DNA of 64,000 nt, taken from Pedobacter zeae (lineage in GTDB: Bacteria > Bacteroidota > Bacteroidia > Sphingobacteriales > Sphingobacteriaceae). The stretch lies in contig NZ_JACIEF010000002.1 of NCBI RefSeq assembly GCF_014196715.1, positions 1,453,508 through 1,517,507 of the forward strand. The letters run 5' to 3'. Under the pieces are notes generated by a model. It did no database searches. It was not told the origin of the DNA and worked only from the letters and a program-made list of their open reading frames with translations. Shown here one piece after another: positions 51,101 to 64,000 of this stretch (its first letter is position 1; each line of letters begins with the position of its first letter). Both the position numbers and the translations under genes were made by a program.

Positions 51101-54100
51101 TGTAACCGGAATTACATCAAGTCCATATATCATATCTTCGACAACGGCGGGAACCTATAGCCTGGTTTCTGTAACCGATAATACGGGATGTAGCGGCACA
51201 GTTAGTGGTACTGTAGTCCTTAGCCAGAGCCCGGCAACTGTGGCTGGTACGGTAAATGGCTCGCAAAGCATTTGCTATAATACTGCACCAACAGCATTAT
51301 CTATAAGCGGTCAGACCGGCAATGTTGTTTTTTGGCAATCCTCTCCAAATAACAGTACCTGGACGGATATCGCAGGAACAGAAAATTTAACTTCCATCAC
51401 TCCAGGAGTTTTAACTGCTACCACTTACTACAGGGTTAGGGTTAAAAGTGGTGCCTGTGCCGAAGCCATAACACCAGCTGTTACAGTTACGGTAAATGCA
51501 TTGCCAACCGGATCGGCAACACCTGCCAGTCAGAATATTTGCAGCGGTTCAGCTATAACTGCCGTTAATTTTAGTGGAGCAACAAGTTATAACTGGGTAA
51601 GGGATAATACTACCAATGTAACAGGAATTCCAAGCAGTGGTTCGGGTACAAGTGTTACCGGAACTTTGACCAATACAACCGGTTCGGCACAAGTGGTAAC
51701 CTTTACGGTGACGCCTATTGCCAATGGCTGTTCGGGCAATACATTTACTTTTACGGTGACCGTTCAGGGTGTTTTAACTGCCGGATCTATCGGCAGCAAT
51801 CAGACAATTTGTACCAATACGCAACCTGCTGCTTTAACTTCAGTAAGTAATGGAACAGGATCGGGCACTATTAGTTATGTTTGGGAGAATTCAACCAATG
51901 GAACAACGTGGAACGTTATTTCAGGTGCAAATGGGGCAACTTTTCAGCCTCCTGTTTTAACCACTACCACTTTATACAGAAGAACAACAGTTTCTACCGC
52001 TGGAACCACATGTTTATCTGTGCCATCATCTCCGGTAACTGTAACAGTGAGCCAATTACCAACAACTGCCGATGCCGGGGCAGATCAAACGCAATATAAC
52101 TCAGGAATATTTACTTTACAGGGAAATGCGCCAACCTCGGGTACCGGTGTTTGGACAGTTGTTAACGGATCGGCCACCATTAATGCGCCAACAAACCGCA
52201 ATACTACGGTAACGATTGCAAAAAATACCGCTGCTACTTTACGTTGGACCATCACAAGTTCTCCTTGTGCAGCTTCTGCCGATGATGTCGTAATTACCTA
52301 TACCGAAAGTACCGATTTACAGATTGCTAAAACTGTAAATAAAACAAATCCAACAGTTGGAGAAAATGTAACCTTTACCATTACCGCAACCAATAACGGA
52401 CCAAGTAATGCAACAGGTGTGCAGGTAAACGACCTGTTAAAAGCAGGCTATACCTTTGTAAGTGCCACTCCGGGAACAGGAACCTATAGTGCAGCTACAG
52501 GTGTTTGGACCATTGGGGCACTAAATAGTGGCTCTTCACAAACATTAAGTATTGTGGCTACGGTTAATGCTAATGCTACGGCGGCTAACTATGCTAATGA
52601 TGCGAATATTACCGGTGCAGAAACAGACCCTACGCCTGCTAATAATTCGACTTCTATTACCAATATCGTTCCGGTTCCGTCAATTGATTTATCATTAACT
52701 AAAACGGCGTCGCCAAAACCAGCTATTGCAGGCAATGCTTTAACCTATACCATCACATTAACGAATAACGGTCCAAGCACCTTAAAGTCAACAGATGTTG
52801 TAAAGATTACCGATAATCTTCCAGCCGGCTTTACTGCAAATACTTTTACCGCATCAACAGGTACTTTTACCAGTGCAAATGGCAATTGGACAGGTTTAAC
52901 TCTAGCAACCGGACAATCGGCAACTTTAACTATTGCAGGTACGCTTGCAGCAACTGCATCGGGTACCATCAGTAACACGGCAAGCGTGGCCGCACCAACG
53001 GGTACGGTTGATCCGAATTTGACCAACAATAGCCAAACAGATAATACAACCATTAACAGGCAGGTTGATTTAGCGCTCACAAAAACCGCATCGCCAAAAC
53101 CAGTTGTAGCTGGCGGGGTATTAACCTATACCATAACTTTAACCAATAACGGAAGCAGTGCGCTACTCTCAACTGATGTGGTAAACGTGGTCGATAACCT
53201 TCCGGCAGGATTTACTGCAACAACTTTTACTGCCGCTGCAGGTACCTATAACCAAACTAACGGGAATTGGACAGGCTTAACCTTAAGCAACGGTCAATCT
53301 ACTACATTAACCATTGCCGGAACCGTTGCGGCCAATGCAAGTGGAACCTTAAATAACTCAGTAACAGTTACTGCACCGGCAGGAACAACAGATACTAACA
53401 CTGGTAATAACACAGCAACAGATGCAACCACAATAAACCGTTCGATAGATTTTGCCATCGCAAAAACCTCAACGCCAAATCCGGTAATTGCAGGCGAAGC
53501 GTTAACTTATACCATTACGCTTACTAATAATGGCACGAGCCAGCTATTAACCTCCGATATTGTTAAAGTTGTAGATGTTTTACCTGCTGGTTTTACCGCA
53601 ACCGGTTATAATACTTCATCGGGTAGCTATACCAGCACAAATGGAAACTGGACCGGCTTAACTTTAAGCAACGGACAATCGGCAACCTTGACGATAACGG
53701 GAACAGTAGCTGCCGCTGCAACAGGAAGTTTAAGTAATACGGTAAATTTAACTCCTCCAGCGGGTATCACCGATCCGAATACGGCAAATAATACAGCTAC
53801 CAATAATACTACTATAAATGCCAAGCCAGTATTGGCCATTACCAAAACAGGCTCTTCCGGTTTAACAGCGGGTTCGGCAGTAACTTATACCTTAAGGATT
53901 GTAAATAACGGGAGTAGTAATGCCGTAAATGCTGATATTACCGACGCGGTGCCTGCAGCCATACAAGGTGTAACCTGGACCAGTACTGCCGAAGGTACGG
54001 CTACTGTTACCACGGGTGGATCGGGTAGTGGGAATAATGTCAATTTGAAAGTTAATATCCCGGCAGGAAGTGCAAATGCCATAAATGTGACCATTCAGGG

Positions 54101-57100
54101 AACGGTAAATCCGGGTGCAACAGGAAGCATCACCAATACGGCAACGGTGACTCCTGCAGAACCACAGGGAACGGGAAGTACTTCAAGTGTAAATTCAAAT
54201 ATTACCAGTACATCTGGTGTTACCCTTTCAAAAACTGCCGCATCATCAGAAACTGCAGGGAATACACTTAGTTATCAGATTCAGATTGCTAACAATGGTC
54301 CAAGTAATGCAACAGGCGTACAGTTGGCAGATGTTGTGCCAGCTTCTTTAACAAATGTAAGCTATACCAGCCAGGTATTGGGCGCGGCTACTGTAACAGC
54401 GGGTGCAACCGGCAGCGGGAATAATATCAGTCTTACCGGCAATGTTCCGGCAGGGGCATCCAATAAAATCATTATCAATGTTACAGGCACCATTAAACCT
54501 GATTTTGAAGGTAACATTACCAATACTGCTACAGCCACACCGCAGGAAAGCGGAAGCACACCTGTAAATGCGCAGGCCATCACTTCGGTTAGCAGAAAAC
54601 CGGTATTTACCATTACCAAGAGTGGACCAAGTACTGCAATTGCCGGAAACAATATTGTGTATTTGATAACCATAAAAAATACAGGGCCATCAAATAGTTT
54701 AAATACCGTAATTACTGATGCCATACCGTCATCGATAACCAATACCACTTGGACAAGTGCCGTAACGGCGGGAACGGCAACTATATCTGCCGGGGCAACA
54801 GGTACGGGTAATAACCTGAGCTTAACCGGAAGTTTCCAGGCGAACAGTACGGTTCAGATTACTGTTTCCGGAAAAATAGCGAGCAATGCATCAGGTAGTA
54901 TTACCAATACTGCAACGGTTACGCCAGCAGAAAGCGGTGTACCGCCAACTACTTCGAGCCCGGTTAATACTTCTGTAACCACTCAATCGGGTTTAACTGT
55001 ACTAAAAAGTGCACCTTCTACGCTTATCTCCGGAGCGAATATCAGCTACACGATAGAAATTGGAAATAACGGGCCAAGTGATGCCATTAATGCAACCTTA
55101 AATGATGCCATTTCTGCCCAGGTTTTAAATCCTACCTGGACATCAACTGTTCAGGGAGCGGCAGTCATTAATGCCGGTGCAACAGGCAGTGGCAACAACC
55201 TGCAAACAGGGGTAACCATTCCGGCAGGTGCAGCAAATAAAGTAATTATTACGGTTACCGGAAAGGTAAATCCGGCATTTGGTGGTACGTTAAGCAATAC
55301 AGCAACAGTAACTGCAACAGAAACCGGAAGCCCTTCTCCATCATCAACAACGAATACAACGGTTAATCGAACACCAACGGTAGCGATTACTAAAAATGGT
55401 CCTACGGCATTAACAGCAGGAGAGAATATTACATACACCCTTGATGTATTTAATACCAGCACAGCTGATGCTCAAAATTTAAGCATAGCTGATGCCGTAT
55501 CTAACCAGGTTACTAATGTAACGTGGACGGCTACCGCCACAGGTAATGCGCAGGTATTGACAGGGGCAAGCGGAACCGGAAATACCGTGGCCATTACCGG
55601 CAATCTACCTGCCGGAAGTGCCAACCATATTACCGTGACCATTACCGGTAAGGTAAGTGCGGCATTAAACGGTAGTTTAGCTAACACCGCCACCGCTACG
55701 CCATCAGAAAGTGGAACAACACCTGCAACATCAACCATAACCACCAATGTGAGCAAAATTCCGGTTTTAGCTATACAGAAAACCGGACCATCATCTATCA
55801 ACGCAGGAGAACAGATCAGCTATACCATTACGGTTACCAACCAAGGTACAGCCAACGCAAATGCATCAGTAATTACCGATGCTATTCCGTCAAGTATTTT
55901 AAACCCATCATGGACGACTTCAGTTTCAGGAACGGCTGTTGTGACGGCAGGTGCCACAGGAAGTACAAATGCAGTTAACGTAACCGGCGATATCCCAGCA
56001 GGCGCAGCAAATAAAATTGTCGTTACCGTAACGGGAACTGTAGATGCAGGTACTGCGGCAACAAGTATTGCCAATAGTGCCACGGTTACACCTGCAGAAA
56101 GTGGCGCTACGCCTAAAACATCCAATACGGTAACCACTTCGGTAGGTAAATTGCCATCAATCAGTTTAACCAAAACCGGACCGGCAACAGCTAAGGCTGG
56201 CGAAACAGTTACTTATATCATTGAAGCCGTTAATAACGGGCCTTCCAATGCCAGCAATTTAAGTATTACCGATGCTATACCGACACAATTAACCGGTGTA
56301 ACCTGGACAGCGGTGGCAGCGGGAACATCTACCGTGAGTGCAGCGTCGGGTACCGGAAATGTTAGTTTAACCAGCAACTTAAAGGTAGGTACTGCAAATA
56401 AAGTAACGATAACAGCAACAGGAACGATTTCTGCTGCTCAAAGTAATGTAACCATTACCAATCAGGCTGTGGCCACACCAACTGAGGCAGGTATAGCTCC
56501 GGTTAATTCAAATGCAGTAAACACCACTATTTCGAATAAAAGTGCCATTACCATTGTTAAATCCGGACCATCTTCAGTTAATGCTGGCGAAAACATAACC
56601 TATACTTTAAATATCAAAAATGCAGGTCCAAGTAATGCAGTTGCTGCCGTAATTGCAGATAATATCCCAAGTGGTATTTCCAATGTAAGCTGGTCGGCCA
56701 CTACTGCGGGCACGGCAAGTATAAGTTTGGGTGCAACAGGAACTGGAAACAATTTAAGCATTACAGGGAATATACCGGCCGGATCAGCAAATTCCATTAA
56801 TGTAACCATTACGGGTAAGGTAAATGCATCTTTTGCAGGGAATTCCTTGTTAAATTCAGCTACTGTAACACCATCAGAAGCAGGTAACCCGGTAGTAACT
56901 TCGAATAGCGTTACTTCTGCAGTTACAAAACAAGCTGATTTAAGAATAGAAAAAACCGGACCAACAGCCGCAGTTGCAGGAGAGCAGGTAAGTTATACCA
57001 TAACGGTAACCAATGCGGGACCTGGTGATGTTACTGCCGCAAGAATTGTGGATAATTTTGATGCAAACCTTTTAACACCTACCTGGACAGTGGCTACACA

Positions 57101-60100
57101 AGGTGCGGCAACAGCTAGTGTGGGCAGTGGTTCAGGAAATATCGATATTACAGGTAACCTCGCTGCGAATACGGCTGATAAAATTATCATTACAGTTACT
57201 GGCAGGATTTCACCAACATTAACCACCAGTATTTCAAATACTGCAACGGCAACTCCGCCGACAGGTGTAACCGATTTAACACCTGCAACCAGTACTGTCA
57301 CCACTTCTACTACTAGAAGAGCAAATGTGCGTATCACAAAATCTGGTCCGGCAAACGTGGGGGCAGGTGAAGTAATTTCATATACCCTACGCATTGTAAA
57401 CGACGGGCCAAGTACCGCTATAACCGATATACTTGATAATATACCAACCGAAATTGTAAGTGGTATAAGTTGGAATGTGGTTAGTTCCGGAGGGGCAACA
57501 ACAAATATTTCCGGGAATCAGAGTACAAGAAATGTAAGCTTTAATGCAACAATTCCACCAACAACCGGACTTGTTCTGGTTAACATCAGTGGAACGGTTT
57601 CGCCCGCCTTAACACAGGGTAATACTATTACCAATACGGCAACGGCAACATTAGCTTCGGGCATTACAGATCCTGATCCTTCTGATAACACTTCAACAAA
57701 GGTAACCACTGTAGATAACGATCCTGTATTTAGGGTTTCAAAATCGGGCCCGGCCAATGCAAACATAGGCGACCCGATAACCTATACGATTGTAGTTAAC
57801 AATACGGGTGCCGGAAATATTACCAACGCGTTTATTGTTGATAATGTACCTCCAGATGTTCAGGTAAATAGCTGGACCGCAGTAGCTACTGCAGGTGCAA
57901 CAGTTACAGGTACGACTTCAGGATCAACAAACTCGATATTAACCAAGGGAAATATTAACGCTGGAACAGGTACGATTACCGTTACTGTTAATGGTATCAT
58001 CAAACAAACCGCCAGGGCAGTATTTACCAATACAGTTGAAGTAACTGTTAGTGATATTAAGCAAAGTTCTGTTACCACGAGCATTAACAGATCGACTGAT
58101 ATTGCGATCAGTAAAACGGGTCCGCAGACCATATCAGCAGGAGAAAACATCAGCTATGCTATTAAAGTTGTTAATAATGGTCCGGTTGATGCTAGCGGAT
58201 TAACGATTTCGGATGTTGTGCCGGCAGGTATTACCAATGTAAGCTGGTCGGCAACTGCCAGCGGAACTGCTACTATAAACGGACCAACAACAGGCAACGG
58301 CAATAATATTTCTGTAGGTGCAGATATAAACGCGGGAAGTACAAATTTCATTACCATTTTAGTGAGCGGGAAAGTGCCATCCAACACTGCTGCATCAACA
58401 CTAACTAATACCGCAACAGTAACTTTACAACCAGGAATAACAGATTTTAATACCACAAACAATTCATCAACGGTGAATACAACCGTTGTGAGTTCACCAA
58501 GTTTGGTCGTACAGAAAAGCGGACCAAGCACTGCAGCATCTGGTACTCAAATAAATTATACCATTACCATAAGCAACAATGGACCAAGTGATGCAACGGC
58601 CGTAAATATTGCAGATGTAATTCCTACAGATATTACGAATGTAAGCTGGACGGCTTTAGCAAATGGTGCAGCTTCAATTACTTCAGGCGCAAGCGGTAGC
58701 GGAAACAATGTAGCAGTAGTTGGAAATATTCCTTTTGCTTCGGGCAATACCATTACCATTAATGTTGTTGGAACTATAAATCCTGCTTTTGCCGGAAATA
58801 TATCGAATACTGCATCGGCAAAAATTGGCACTGGTGGAACGCCGGTAAATTCGCCTACTGTTACAACCGTTGTGGCTAAACAAACCAATTTAAGCGTAAT
58901 TAAATCAGGTCCTGCAACTTTAAGTGCTGGTTTACCGATAAGCTACACCATCGAAGTAACCAATGCTGGCCCAAGTAATGCCAGTGGTACAGTAATTACC
59001 GATGCAATTCCTGCAGCCATACAAAATGTAACCTGGAGTACCACCGTTAGCAATGGTGCAACTGTAAGCGCGGGGGCTACCGGAACCGGAAATGCATTAT
59101 CTGTAACCGGAAATATTTTAGCAGGTGGTAATTCAAAAATATTGATTACCGTAAATGGTGTTGTCGCTTCTAATGCAACTGCAAACCTAGTAAACAGTGC
59201 TACAGCCACGCCTGCAGAACCTGGCAACCCACCTGTGGTTTCTACACCGGTAACAACAGTGCTGCAGAAAACACCAGGTTTAGCATTTTCTAAATCGGCA
59301 CCTGGCACAGCATCCAGCGGACAGCAGATTACCTACACTTTAAAATTAACCAATACAGGACCATCAGATGCTGTAAACACTACCATTGCTGATGTGGTTC
59401 CTTCTGATATCAGTAATGTACAATGGACAGCAACGGCCAGCAATGGAGCTGTAATTAATGGATCGGCTTCGGGTACCACCAATAATGTTTCTGCTGTGGT
59501 GAATGTTCCGGTAAATGGTGTAATTAACATCGTTATAACCGGTACCATTAACCCAACTTATGTTGGCACTATCGTAAATAATGCATCAGCAACTCCTTCA
59601 GAACCGGGTGTTGCTGCAAAAACAGCCAGTGCTACAACTGCTGTTTCGGCTATGGTTAGTCCGGTAATCACCAAAAGCGGGCCAACAACAGCTTTAGCAG
59701 GTGAGGAAATTAATTACCAGATCCGCGTTCGGAATAATGGGCCAAGTACAGCGTTGAATGCCGTAATTACAGATGCCATTTCGAATAACTTAACCAATGT
59801 TCAATGGACCGCCACGGCTTCGGGTAATGCGATCATTAACTCTGGTAATTCAGGAAATACCAATTCGATCAGTGTAAATGCTAACCTCCCTGCTGGCACA
59901 AATGATGCAATCATCATCAATATTAAAGGAACAATAAGCAGTTCGTTCTCGGGTACAATTTCGAACTCCGCTACAATTACTCCATCAGAAGCAGGAAGTA
60001 CACCGGTTACTTCTGCAGCGGTGGTGACTACAGTGAGCAGGAAACCGATATTAAAAATTAGTAAAGTAGGTCCGGCTACCTTAACAGCAGGCAATACCAT

Positions 60101-63100
60101 TAATTATCTGATTAATGTGAGCAACGATGGAACAGGTAATGCTGTGAACTTAAGTGTGGCAGATATTGTGCCTGCTGCAATTACAAATGTTGCCATTACA
60201 GCAAGCAGTACCGGAAGCGCGACTATTACCAGCAGCAGTGTTACAGGAAACAATATTTCGGTAACGGGAGATATCAGTGCTGGAAATGGCAATGGCTTTA
60301 CCATTTTGGTGAGCGGAAAAGTTCCGGCTGGTTATAGTGGTACGTTAACGAATACGGCAACGGCCACACCTTCGGAGGCTGGCGCTGCGGCTTCATCTGC
60401 CACTGCCAGTACTGTGGTAAGCAGGGTACCGGTGCTTGAAATTATTAAAACCGGACCGGCCACCGCCAATGCAGGTGCCGCAATCGAATATATTGTTACA
60501 GTAAGGAATACCAGCACCAGCGATGCCCTTGCATCGGTAATTACCGATGCCGTGCCATCAGGAATCCAAAATGTAAGCTGGACAACAAGTGTAACCGGAA
60601 CCGCAACAGTTACTTCCGGAAGTACGGGAACGGGTAATTCGGTTTCATTAACGGCAAATATTCCGGCCGGATCAACCAATGCGGTAAGTATTTCTATAAA
60701 AGGACTTATCCCTTCGGGTGCGACTGGAAGTTTGTCCAATACGGCGGTAGCAACTCCTGCTGAAGCGGGAACAAACGCTGCTACATCGGCAACAGTTACA
60801 ACGAGCATCCAATCCAGTACCGACCTGTATGTAACCAATACGGTTGCCAATGCCTTCTTAAAAGTTGGCCAAAATGCAGTATTTACGGTAACGGCGGGTA
60901 ATAATGGTCCGAGTGATGCAACAGGAGTAAGTGTTGCTGATTTATTGCCTGCAGGATATCAGTTCGTATCTGCTTCGGCCACTCAAGGAACTTACAATCC
61001 ATCTACAGGAGTATGGACGGTTGGTAACTTAAACAGTGGTGCAAGTAGTGTATTAACCATTACTGCAACAATAAAAGTAGGTACTGATTATAATACGACC
61101 GCTACTGTTTCCGGAGCGCAAAATGATCCTGTTACCAGTAACAATAAAGCATCTGCCGGAATAACTGCTGTAAATAGCGATCCGGTTTTAACTGCCGATA
61201 CCAAATCGACCAATGAAGATGTAACATTAACTGTTAATGCTGCAAATGGGGTATTGAGCAATGATAGTGATATCGATAATAATGCCTTAACCATAACGAA
61301 ATACAGTATTGCTGGGGTGGATTATGCTCCGGGTTCTTCTAACCTGATTAATGGCGTTGGAACCATTACACTTAATGCCGATGGCAGTTACGTTTTTGTG
61401 CCTGTGGCCAATTATAATGGCACCGCTCCGGCCATTACTTATACTGTAAGTGATGGTAATGGAGGTACGGCAAGCAGTACACTAAGCATAACCGTTAATC
61501 CGGTAAATGATGCACCTTCTTTTGTAAAAGGCGCGGATCAACTTGTAAATGCAAATGCCGGTGCGCAAACCGTAAATAATTGGGCTACAGCTATTTTAGC
61601 TGGCCCGCCTGATGAGGTTGCGAGCCAGACCGTTAATTTTACAGTGAGCAATAACAGTAATACGTCATTTACGGTACAACCTGCTATAGATGCCTCCGGA
61701 AACTTAACTTACACCCCTTCAGGGAATTTTGCAGGCAAGGTTACCGTAACTGTAGTGTTAAATGATAACGGAGGCACGGCAAATGGTGGTGTAAACCAAA
61801 GTGCAGCACAAACTTTTATCATTTCTATTAAACCTGTAGGCGTAACCGATAACATCAATACTTTGGTGAATACCCCGGTAACGACCGATGTTAAAGCTAA
61901 TGATGGAGTAACAGCTACCAATACAACTGTTTTAGCAGGTAATGGTGCACATGGTACCACCACGGTTGATGCCAGTGGAAAAGTTACCTATACTCCAAAT
62001 GCAGGTTATACCGGAACAGATAGTTATACCTATACCTTAACAACAGCCGATGGAGTAGTAAGCGATCCGATTACCGTTAACGTGAATATCTATCCAACTG
62101 TTGTATTGTCGGGTCCAACATCAGTTAATGAAAATGCAGGTACGGTTAACTATACCGTTACCCTTACAGGAACGGCCGGAACAACGCTTGCATCGCCGGT
62201 AACCGTGGTGACCGGAATAACACCAAATACGGCAAATGCTGCAGACTATAATTTTAACAGCTCAACCATTACTTTCCCGGCAGGATCGGTTGTTGGAACA
62301 GCCAGTGGTACCATCACATTCCCTGTGGTTATAGTTGATGATGCTATTCTTGAAAATACGGAAGACTATACCGTTTCTATCGGTTCGATTACAGGCCCGG
62401 CATCTTTAGGTAATGCCACTGTAACCACTTCTATAGTGGATAATGATAATGCTTCTGTTTCTATCAATAATATTTCGGTTGCAGAAAATGTAACCGGTGG
62501 TTTAGCTACCTTCACCGTAACCTTAACCGGATCAGTGCAGAATAGCTTTACCGTTAATTTTGCTACTGCCAATGGTACAGCTGTTCAACCGGACGATTAT
62601 ACCGCAACCAGTGGAACGCTTACCTTCCCAGCTGGATCGGTAAATGGCGCTACACAAACTTTTACTGTTCCGATAATAGATGATAGTATTGCGGAAGCCA
62701 GCGAAACTTTTACAGCTACACTTTCGGGAATAACAGGACTGGTAAGCATTGCTACAGCAACAGGAACAGCTACCATCACCGATAACGATACCTCGGTAGC
62801 TACGATTACCGCAGGCACTTCAGGCAGTGAAAACGGTCCGGTGAACGGAACCTTTACGGTAACGCTGAGCAATCCTTCATCACAACCTACTACCATTAGC
62901 TATACTTTGGGTGGAACGGCCACTGAGGGCAGCGATTACTCGGCCATCGTAACCAAGACCATTACCATCCCGGCGGGTCAGACTACGGGAACAATTACCA
63001 TCCCGGTATTGACGGATAACATTGTTGAAGGCACTGAAACGGTTGTGGCTACTTTAACTGTATCGGGTAACCCGACAGTAACGGTAAGCAATACCCCTGC

Positions 63101-64000
63101 AACGATCAACATTACGGACAATACCACAGCAACGGTGACCGTTGCTGCCACTAAAGATGGTGCAGAACCAGGCACAGCCGGTGAGTTCACCTTTACCTTA
63201 AGTAATGTATCGACTACTGATACGCAGATCACCTATTCGGTAACCGGCACAGCTACCAGCGGATCGGATTATACCTCGATCGGTACTACGGTAACCATCC
63301 CTGCAGGGCAGAGCAGTGTAAGGGTAAGTGTACCGGTACTGGATGATAACATTGCTGAAGGAACAGAAACAGTGATCTTAACGATGGCTGCTGCAACCAG
63401 CAACCCATCGATTACGGCAAGTACAGTACCGGCTACGGTGAACATCACCGATAACGATACCTCGGTAGCTACGATTACTGCGGGTACTTCAGGCAGTGAA
63501 AACGGTCCGGTGAACGGAACCTTTACGGTCACTTTAAGTAATCCATCATCACAACCTACCACCATTACCTATACTTTGGGTGGAACGGCAACAGAGGGTA
63601 GTGATTACTCAACGATCGTAACCAAGACCATTACCATCCCGGCGGGTCAGACTACCGGAACAATTACTATCCCGGTATTGACTGACAACATCGTTGAAGG
63701 CACTGAAACGGTTGTGGCGACCCTTGTTTCTTCTAACAGTCCATTGGTAAGCATTACAACAGTACCTGCCGATAAAACTGCAACGATCAACATTACCGAT
63801 AATACCACTGCCACGGTAACTGTTGCAGCCACTAAAGACGGTGCAGAACCAGGCACAGCCGGTGAGTTTACCTTTACCTTAAGTAATGCATCGACTACTG
63901 ATACGCAGATTACCTACAATGTTGGTGGCACAGCTACCAGCGGATCGGATTATACTTCGATCGGTACTACGGTAACCATCCCGGCAGGGCAGACTTCTGT
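48180..64000 (+). CDS. Giant multidomain surface/adhesin-like protein (3' end outside window)
   Basis: From the ATG at 48180 the frame stays open to the window edge, 5,273 codons so far; I checked frame and sense at six points along it. An in-frame stop at 48147 fixes the start. The long N-terminus ([15 protein letters not shown]...) precedes a hydrophobic core and SNAQ, a signal peptide cleaved near residue 50. Order: Gly-rich block (about 311-487), two DUF11-type repeats (from about 554 and 719), Ig/PKD-like modules (about 837-1377), one more DUF11, then 22 DUF11-type repeats (about 1500-4330), cadherin-like/tandem-95 modules (about 4330-4637) and six or more Calx-beta repeats. It is probably a cell-surface fibre for adhesion or gliding, perhaps exported by the type IX system; the C-terminal sorting domain would settle this. 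Confidence 0.9.
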   Translation, partial: MNKNLPSLSHFSYIFFGKKVNLRKPAGYFIKCASLVIAILLFYTAVSNAQTPVCATPGADGAGNLSTAANTFYPSKSGNITLNAGSTSLELDPVPGSFTVGSTVFSFGNTQITKGNLLLIIQMQGADANTTNTSSYGSGIAANNGSGYTGTVTAGRYEYVVALNDVTTAGGTLQFKAAGSGGGLVNSYVNSDATATKGQRRFQVVRLMQYSNLTMTTDIKTIPWNGKAGGLIAIDVAGTLTMNGRVIDASATGFRGGYLLPRTIANTQQSLYVTTNSTLASTKGEGIVGTPRFMWDGYNQVDNGVQGYPDGDYGRGAPGNAGGGGNVHNAGGGGGGNGSAGGLGGWGWNSGDGDNTVTGGRQGAAVPYALNRLFLGGGGGAGDANNATNGVRGGVGGGIILITANKIEGTGTILANGGRGEAGGLGSAADGAGGGGAGGTIFINVANPSPTATLTIQAKGGNGGNSFTTTAHGPGGGGGGGVIYYKIPNATITTNTSGGLSGRTNDGVTQTGNANSNVPYGATDGSTPGVVNQFAFNDLPPELQGVSSTCLPNLVITKSRSNPTVSVPAGSTTVYTININNTGGGAEGVRINDQLPAGLTFLSATIVYSTSPSTVVTVANSGTATSPVLGNFNIPAGTSATIQLTVTIPASTAPGTYSNPAQVTYLDPTRTAANPSRLISPASFAISGTNTTYETGGTVGGSNYNPALTDEDLLLTKPNISIVKTVSPTCIATGSNATYTITVKNEGTTNLNTFSVTDVIPTGMTFVSSTGTTAPWTRSNVGTTYTFTYNSGTGLAAGQTASFTITATATTVQSSGNWSNTATVSGGSNSTVLLYANPTTASSSITSGGTACNDGTFFITGNTPTVGTGQWSLISNPGNFATLNNPNQVNATVVGVRNGSPVTARWTITNGTCTSTSDLVLTNNSVLPTGTLSIVGNASGTVCSPSPTPNLQVALTGTPNWSISYRNPAGLLVNVTGITSSPYIISSTTAGTYSLVSVTDNTGCSGTVSGTVVLSQSPATVAGTVNGSQSICYNTAPTALSISGQTGNVVFWQSSPNNSTWTDIAGTENLTSITPGVLTATTYYRVRVKSGACAEAITPAVTVTVNALPTGSATPASQNICSGSAITAVNFSGATSYNWVRDNTTNVTGIPSSGSGTSVTGTLTNTTGSAQVVTFTVTPIANGCSGNTFTFTVTVQGVLTAGSIGSNQTICTNTQPAALTSVSNGTGSGTISYVWENSTNGTTWNVISGANGATFQPPVLTTTTLYRRTTVSTAGTTCLSVPSSPVTVTVSQLPTTADAGADQTQYNSGIFTLQGNAPTSGTGVWTVVNGSATINAPTNRNTTVTIAKNTAATLRWTITSSPCAASADDVVITYTESTDLQIAKTVNKTNPTVGENVTFTITATNNGPSNATGVQVNDLLKAGYTFVSATPGTGTYSAATGVWTIGALNSGSSQTLSIVATVNANATAANYANDANITGAETDPTPANNSTSITNIVPVPSIDLSLTKTASPKPAIAGNALTYTITLTNNGPSTLKSTDVVKITDNLPAGFTANTFTASTGTFTSANGNWTGLTLATGQSATLTIAGTLAATASGTISNTASVAAPTGTVDPNLTNNSQTDNTTINRQVDLALTKTASPKPVVAGGVLTYTITLTNNGSSALLSTDVVNVVDNLPAGFTATTFTAAAGTYNQTNGNWTGLTLSNGQSTTLTIAGTVAANASGTLNNSVTVTAPAGTTDTNTGNNTATDATTINRSIDFAIAKTSTPNPVIAGEALTYTITLTNNGTSQLLTSDIVKVVDVLPAGFTATGYNTSSGSYTSTNGNWTGLTLSNGQSATLTITGTVAAAATGSLSNTVNLTPPAGITDPNTANNTATNNTTINAKPVLAITKTGSSGLTAGSAVTYTLRIVNNGSSNAVNADITDAVPAAIQGVTWTSTAEGTATVTTGGSGSGNNVNLKVNIPAGSANAINVTIQGTVNPGATGSITNTATVTPAEPQGTGSTSSVNSNITSTSGVTLSKTAASSETAGNTLSYQIQIANNGPSNATGVQLADVVPASLTNVSYTSQVLGAATVTAGATGSGNNISLTGNVPAGASNKIIINVTGTIKPDFEGNITNTATATPQESGSTPVNAQAITSVSRKPVFTITKSGPSTAIAGNNIVYLITIKNTGPSNSLNTVITDAIPSSITNTTWTSAVTAGTATISAGATGTGNNLSLTGSFQANSTVQITVSGKIASNASGSITNTATVTPAESGVPPTTSSPVNTSVTTQSGLTVLKSAPSTLISGANISYTIEIGNNGPSDAINATLNDAISAQVLNPTWTSTVQGAAVINAGATGSGNNLQTGVTIPAGAANKVIITVTGKVNPAFGGTLSNTATVTATETGSPSPSSTTNTTVNRTPTVAITKNGPTALTAGENITYTLDVFNTSTADAQNLSIADAVSNQVTNVTWTATATGNAQVLTGASGTGNTVAITGNLPAGSANHITVTITGKVSAALNGSLANTATATPSESGTTPATSTITTNVSKIPVLAIQKTGPSSINAGEQISYTITVTNQGTANANASVITDAIPSSILNPSWTTSVSGTAVVTAGATGSTNAVNVTGDIPAGAANKIVVTVTGTVDAGTAATSIANSATVTPAESGATPKTSNTVTTSVGKLPSISLTKTGPATAKAGETVTYIIEAVNNGPSNASNLSITDAIPTQLTGVTWTAVAAGTSTVSAASGTGNVSLTSNLKVGTANKVTITATGTISAAQSNVTITNQAVATPTEAGIAPVNSNAVNTTISNKSAITIVKSGPSSVNAGENITYTLNIKNAGPSNAVAAVIADNIPSGISNVSWSATTAGTASISLGATGTGNNLSITGNIPAGSANSINVTITGKVNASFAGNSLLNSATVTPSEAGNPVVTSNSVTSAVTKQADLRIEKTGPTAAVAGEQVSYTITVTNAGPGDVTAARIVDNFDANLLTPTWTVATQGAATASVGSGSGNIDITGNLAANTADKIIITVTGRISPTLTTSISNTATATPPTGVTDLTPATSTVTTSTTRRANVRITKSGPANVGAGEVISYTLRIVNDGPSTAITDILDNIPTEIVSGISWNVVSSGGATTNISGNQSTRNVSFNATIPPTTGLVLVNISGTVSPALTQGNTITNTATATLASGITDPDPSDNTSTKVTTVDNDPVFRVSKSGPANANIGDPITYTIVVNNTGAGNITNAFIVDNVPPDVQVNSWTAVATAGATVTGTTSGSTNSILTKGNINAGTGTITVTVNGIIKQTARAVFTNTVEVTVSDIKQSSVTTSINRSTDIAISKTGPQTISAGENISYAIKVVNNGPVDASGLTISDVVPAGITNVSWSATASGTATINGPTTGNGNNISVGADINAGSTNFITILVSGKVPSNTAASTLTNTATVTLQPGITDFNTTNNSSTVNTTVVSSPSLVVQKSGPSTAASGTQINYTITISNNGPSDATAVNIADVIPTDITNVSWTALANGAASITSGASGSGNNVAVVGNIPFASGNTITINVVGTINPAFAGNISNTASAKIGTGGTPVNSPTVTTVVAKQTNLSVIKSGPATLSAGLPISYTIEVTNAGPSNASGTVITDAIPAAIQNVTWSTTVSNGATVSAGATGTGNALSVTGNILAGGNSKILITVNGVVASNATANLVNSATATPAEPGNPPVVSTPVTTVLQKTPGLAFSKSAPGTASSGQQITYTLKLTNTGPSDAVNTTIADVVPSDISNVQWTATASNGAVINGSASGTTNNVSAVVNVPVNGVINIVITGTINPTYVGTIVNNASATPSEPGVAAKTASATTAVSAMVSPVITKSGPTTALAGEEINYQIRVRNNGPSTALNAVITDAISNNLTNVQWTATASGNAIINSGNSGNTNSISVNANLPAGTNDAIIINIKGTISSSFSGTISNSATITPSEAGSTPVTSAAVVTTVSRKPILKISKVGPATLTAGNTINYLINVSNDGTGNAVNLSVADIVPAAITNVAITASSTGSATITSSSVTGNNISVTGDISAGNGNGFTILVSGKVPAGYSGTLTNTATATPSEAGAAASSATASTVVSRVPVLEIIKTGPATANAGAAIEYIVTVRNTSTSDALASVITDAVPSGIQNVSWTTSVTGTATVTSGSTGTGNSVSLTANIPAGSTNAVSISIKGLIPSGATGSLSNTAVATPAEAGTNAATSATVTTSIQSSTDLYVTNTVANAFLKVGQNAVFTVTAGNNGPSDATGVSVADLLPAGYQFVSASATQGTYNPSTGVWTVGNLNSGASSVLTITATIKVGTDYNTTATVSGAQNDPVTSNNKASAGITAVNSDPVLTADTKSTNEDVTLTVNAANGVLSNDSDIDNNALTITKYSIAGVDYAPGSSNLINGVGTITLNADGSYVFVPVANYNGTAPAITYTVSDGNGGTASSTLSITVNPVNDAPSFVKGADQLVNANAGAQTVNNWATAILAGPPDEVASQTVNFTVSNNSNTSFTVQPAIDASGNLTYTPSGNFAGKVTVTVVLNDNGGTANGGVNQSAAQTFIISIKPVGVTDNINTLVNTPVTTDVKANDGVTATNTTVLAGNGAHGTTTVDASGKVTYTPNAGYTGTDSYTYTLTTADGVVSDPITVNVNIYPTVVLSGPTSVNENAGTVNYTVTLTGTAGTTLASPVTVVTGITPNTANAADYNFNSSTITFPAGSVVGTASGTITFPVVIVDDAILENTEDYTVSIGSITGPASLGNATVTTSIVDNDNASVSINNISVAENVTGGLATFTVTLTGSVQNSFTVNFATANGTAVQPDDYTATSGTLTFPAGSVNGATQTFTVPIIDDSIAEASETFTATLSGITGLVSIATATGTATITDNDTSVATITAGTSGSENGPVNGTFTVTLSNPSSQPTTISYTLGGTATEGSDYSAIVTKTITIPAGQTTGTITIPVLTDNIVEGTETVVATLTVSGNPTVTVSNTPATINITDNTTATVTVAATKDGAEPGTAGEFTFTLSNVSTTDTQITYSVTGTATSGSDYTSIGTTVTIPAGQSSVRVSVPVLDDNIAEGTETVILTMAAATSNPSITASTVPATVNITDNDTSVATITAGTSGSENGPVNGTFTVTLSNPSSQPTTITYTLGGTATEGSDYSTIVTKTITIPAGQTTGTITIPVLTDNIVEGTETVVATLVSSNSPLVSITTVPADKTATINITDNTTATVTVAATKDGAEPGTAGEFTFTLSNASTTDTQITYNVGGTATSGSDYTSIGTTVTIPAGQTS
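52680..61157 (+). repeat. Array of 22 DUF11-type repeats (about 129 residues each)
   Basis: Each unit opens with an [IV]xKxGP[AS]-like strand, then AG-x-x-[IV]-x-YTI, NNGPS[ND]A, a DxxP turn, a TWT strand, GNxxS or GNNxS, PAG and NTATVTP. Starts fall near 52680, 53064, 53445, 53826, 54216, 54600, 54990, 55374, 55761, 56154, 56541, 56934, 57324, 57723, 58095, 58497, 58884, 59274, 59658, 60042, 60426 and 60819. Spacing is 372-402 bp. Units are diverged at DNA level, so this is an old array. Confidence 0.85.
62091..64000 (+). repeat. Calx-beta repeats with a near-identical two-unit super-repeat
   Basis: At least six Calx-beta modules start near 62091, 62446, 62790, 63121, 63457 and 63803. Each has the ENxxxxGTFTVTL, YTxGGTATxGSDY, TIPAGQ and DNIxEGTET pattern, with the calcium-binding acidic turns. 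Modules 3-4 and 5-6 form a super-repeat of about 669-681 bp with long stretches of almost identical DNA. It continues past the window end. Confidence 0.85.

Noticed and set aside
48395..63856. About 25 minus-strand open frames rich in Val/Ala/Pro
   Set aside because: They are antisense shadows of the repetitive giant gene; their shared V-A-V-P composition mirrors the T/N/G/A-rich codons on the plus strand.
1..64000. tRNA, rRNA, prophage, toxin-antitoxin or insertion sequences
   Set aside because: I looked for cloverleaf-like T-arm words, transposase and integrase motifs and small paired genes, and found none that I could support.

Overview
The window looks like chromosome of a free-living Bacteroidota member, most likely a Sphingobacteriaceae species close to Pedobacter. 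The reasons are: many promoters of the TAnnTTTG type, AT-rich leaders without Shine-Dalgarno sequences, small lipoproteins with C-terminal low-complexity tails, an OmpP1/FadL porin, LysM and DUF4296 proteins, a GH127 enzyme, and the REP-like intergenic repeats common in that family. Genus is inference. No tRNA, rRNA, CRISPR array, prophage or insertion sequence was seen.

Layout. 1-6.8 kb: the end of galactokinase, a small RRM RNA-binding protein, then a carbohydrate block (sialate O-acetylesterase-like protein, GH127 arabinofuranosidase-like protein) and an OmpA-like lipoprotein. 6.8-10.4 kb: small genes (DUF3606-like, degenerate cold-shock domain), a PAS histidine kinase and a long AT-rich gap ending in a possible short RNA. 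10.4-16.9 kb: housekeeping genes (ubiX, mtaB, lgt, inositol-monophosphatase family, Nfu, purB). 17-20.2 kb: the most interesting module (below). 20.3-28.4 kb: 1-Cys peroxiredoxin, cold-shock protein, THUMP-like methyltransferase, a tight yggS-GNAT-aspartokinase operon, DUF4296 lipoprotein, mutS2. 28.7-36.5 kb: PQQ-type sugar dehydrogenase, a 53-codon Cys-rich gene, scoAB, LysM/udk overlap, dps, ubiD-family decarboxylase. 36.6-47.6 kb: macroglobulin-like secreted protein, FadL-type porin with a Gly/Tyr/Trp-rich lipoprotein, proS, a Cys/Met-metabolism PLP enzyme, TIGR02757 protein, Crp-like regulator, orphan LuxR-type response regulator, small hydrophilic protein. 48.2 kb to the end: one giant open frame that leaves the window still open.

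Candidate undescribed system (17-20.2 kb). An ECF-type sigma factor gene is followed 8 nt later by a single-pass membrane protein that joins an anti-sigma-like cytoplasmic segment to a periplasmic trypsin-like protease with an intact His-Asp-Ser triad. Divergent from them are four tandem paralogous small lipoproteins with Thr/Asp/Lys repeat tails, each followed by its own terminator. Three of the four, and the sigma gene itself, carry the same bipartite element GGGTTACY-N14-GYATTA at promoter position; a further copy with N15 spacing lies farther upstream of the sigma gene. I infer an autoregulated envelope-stress regulon in which the protease fusion is sensor or anti-sigma and the lipoproteins are output.

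The giant gene (>5,270 codons in the window) encodes a secreted surface protein with a Gly-rich head, Ig/PKD-like modules, 25 DUF11-type repeats (22 in an unbroken array of about 129 residues each), tandem cadherin-like modules and at least six Calx-beta repeats, the last ones nearly identical at DNA level. Its 3' end, and hence its secretion or anchoring signal, lies outside the window.
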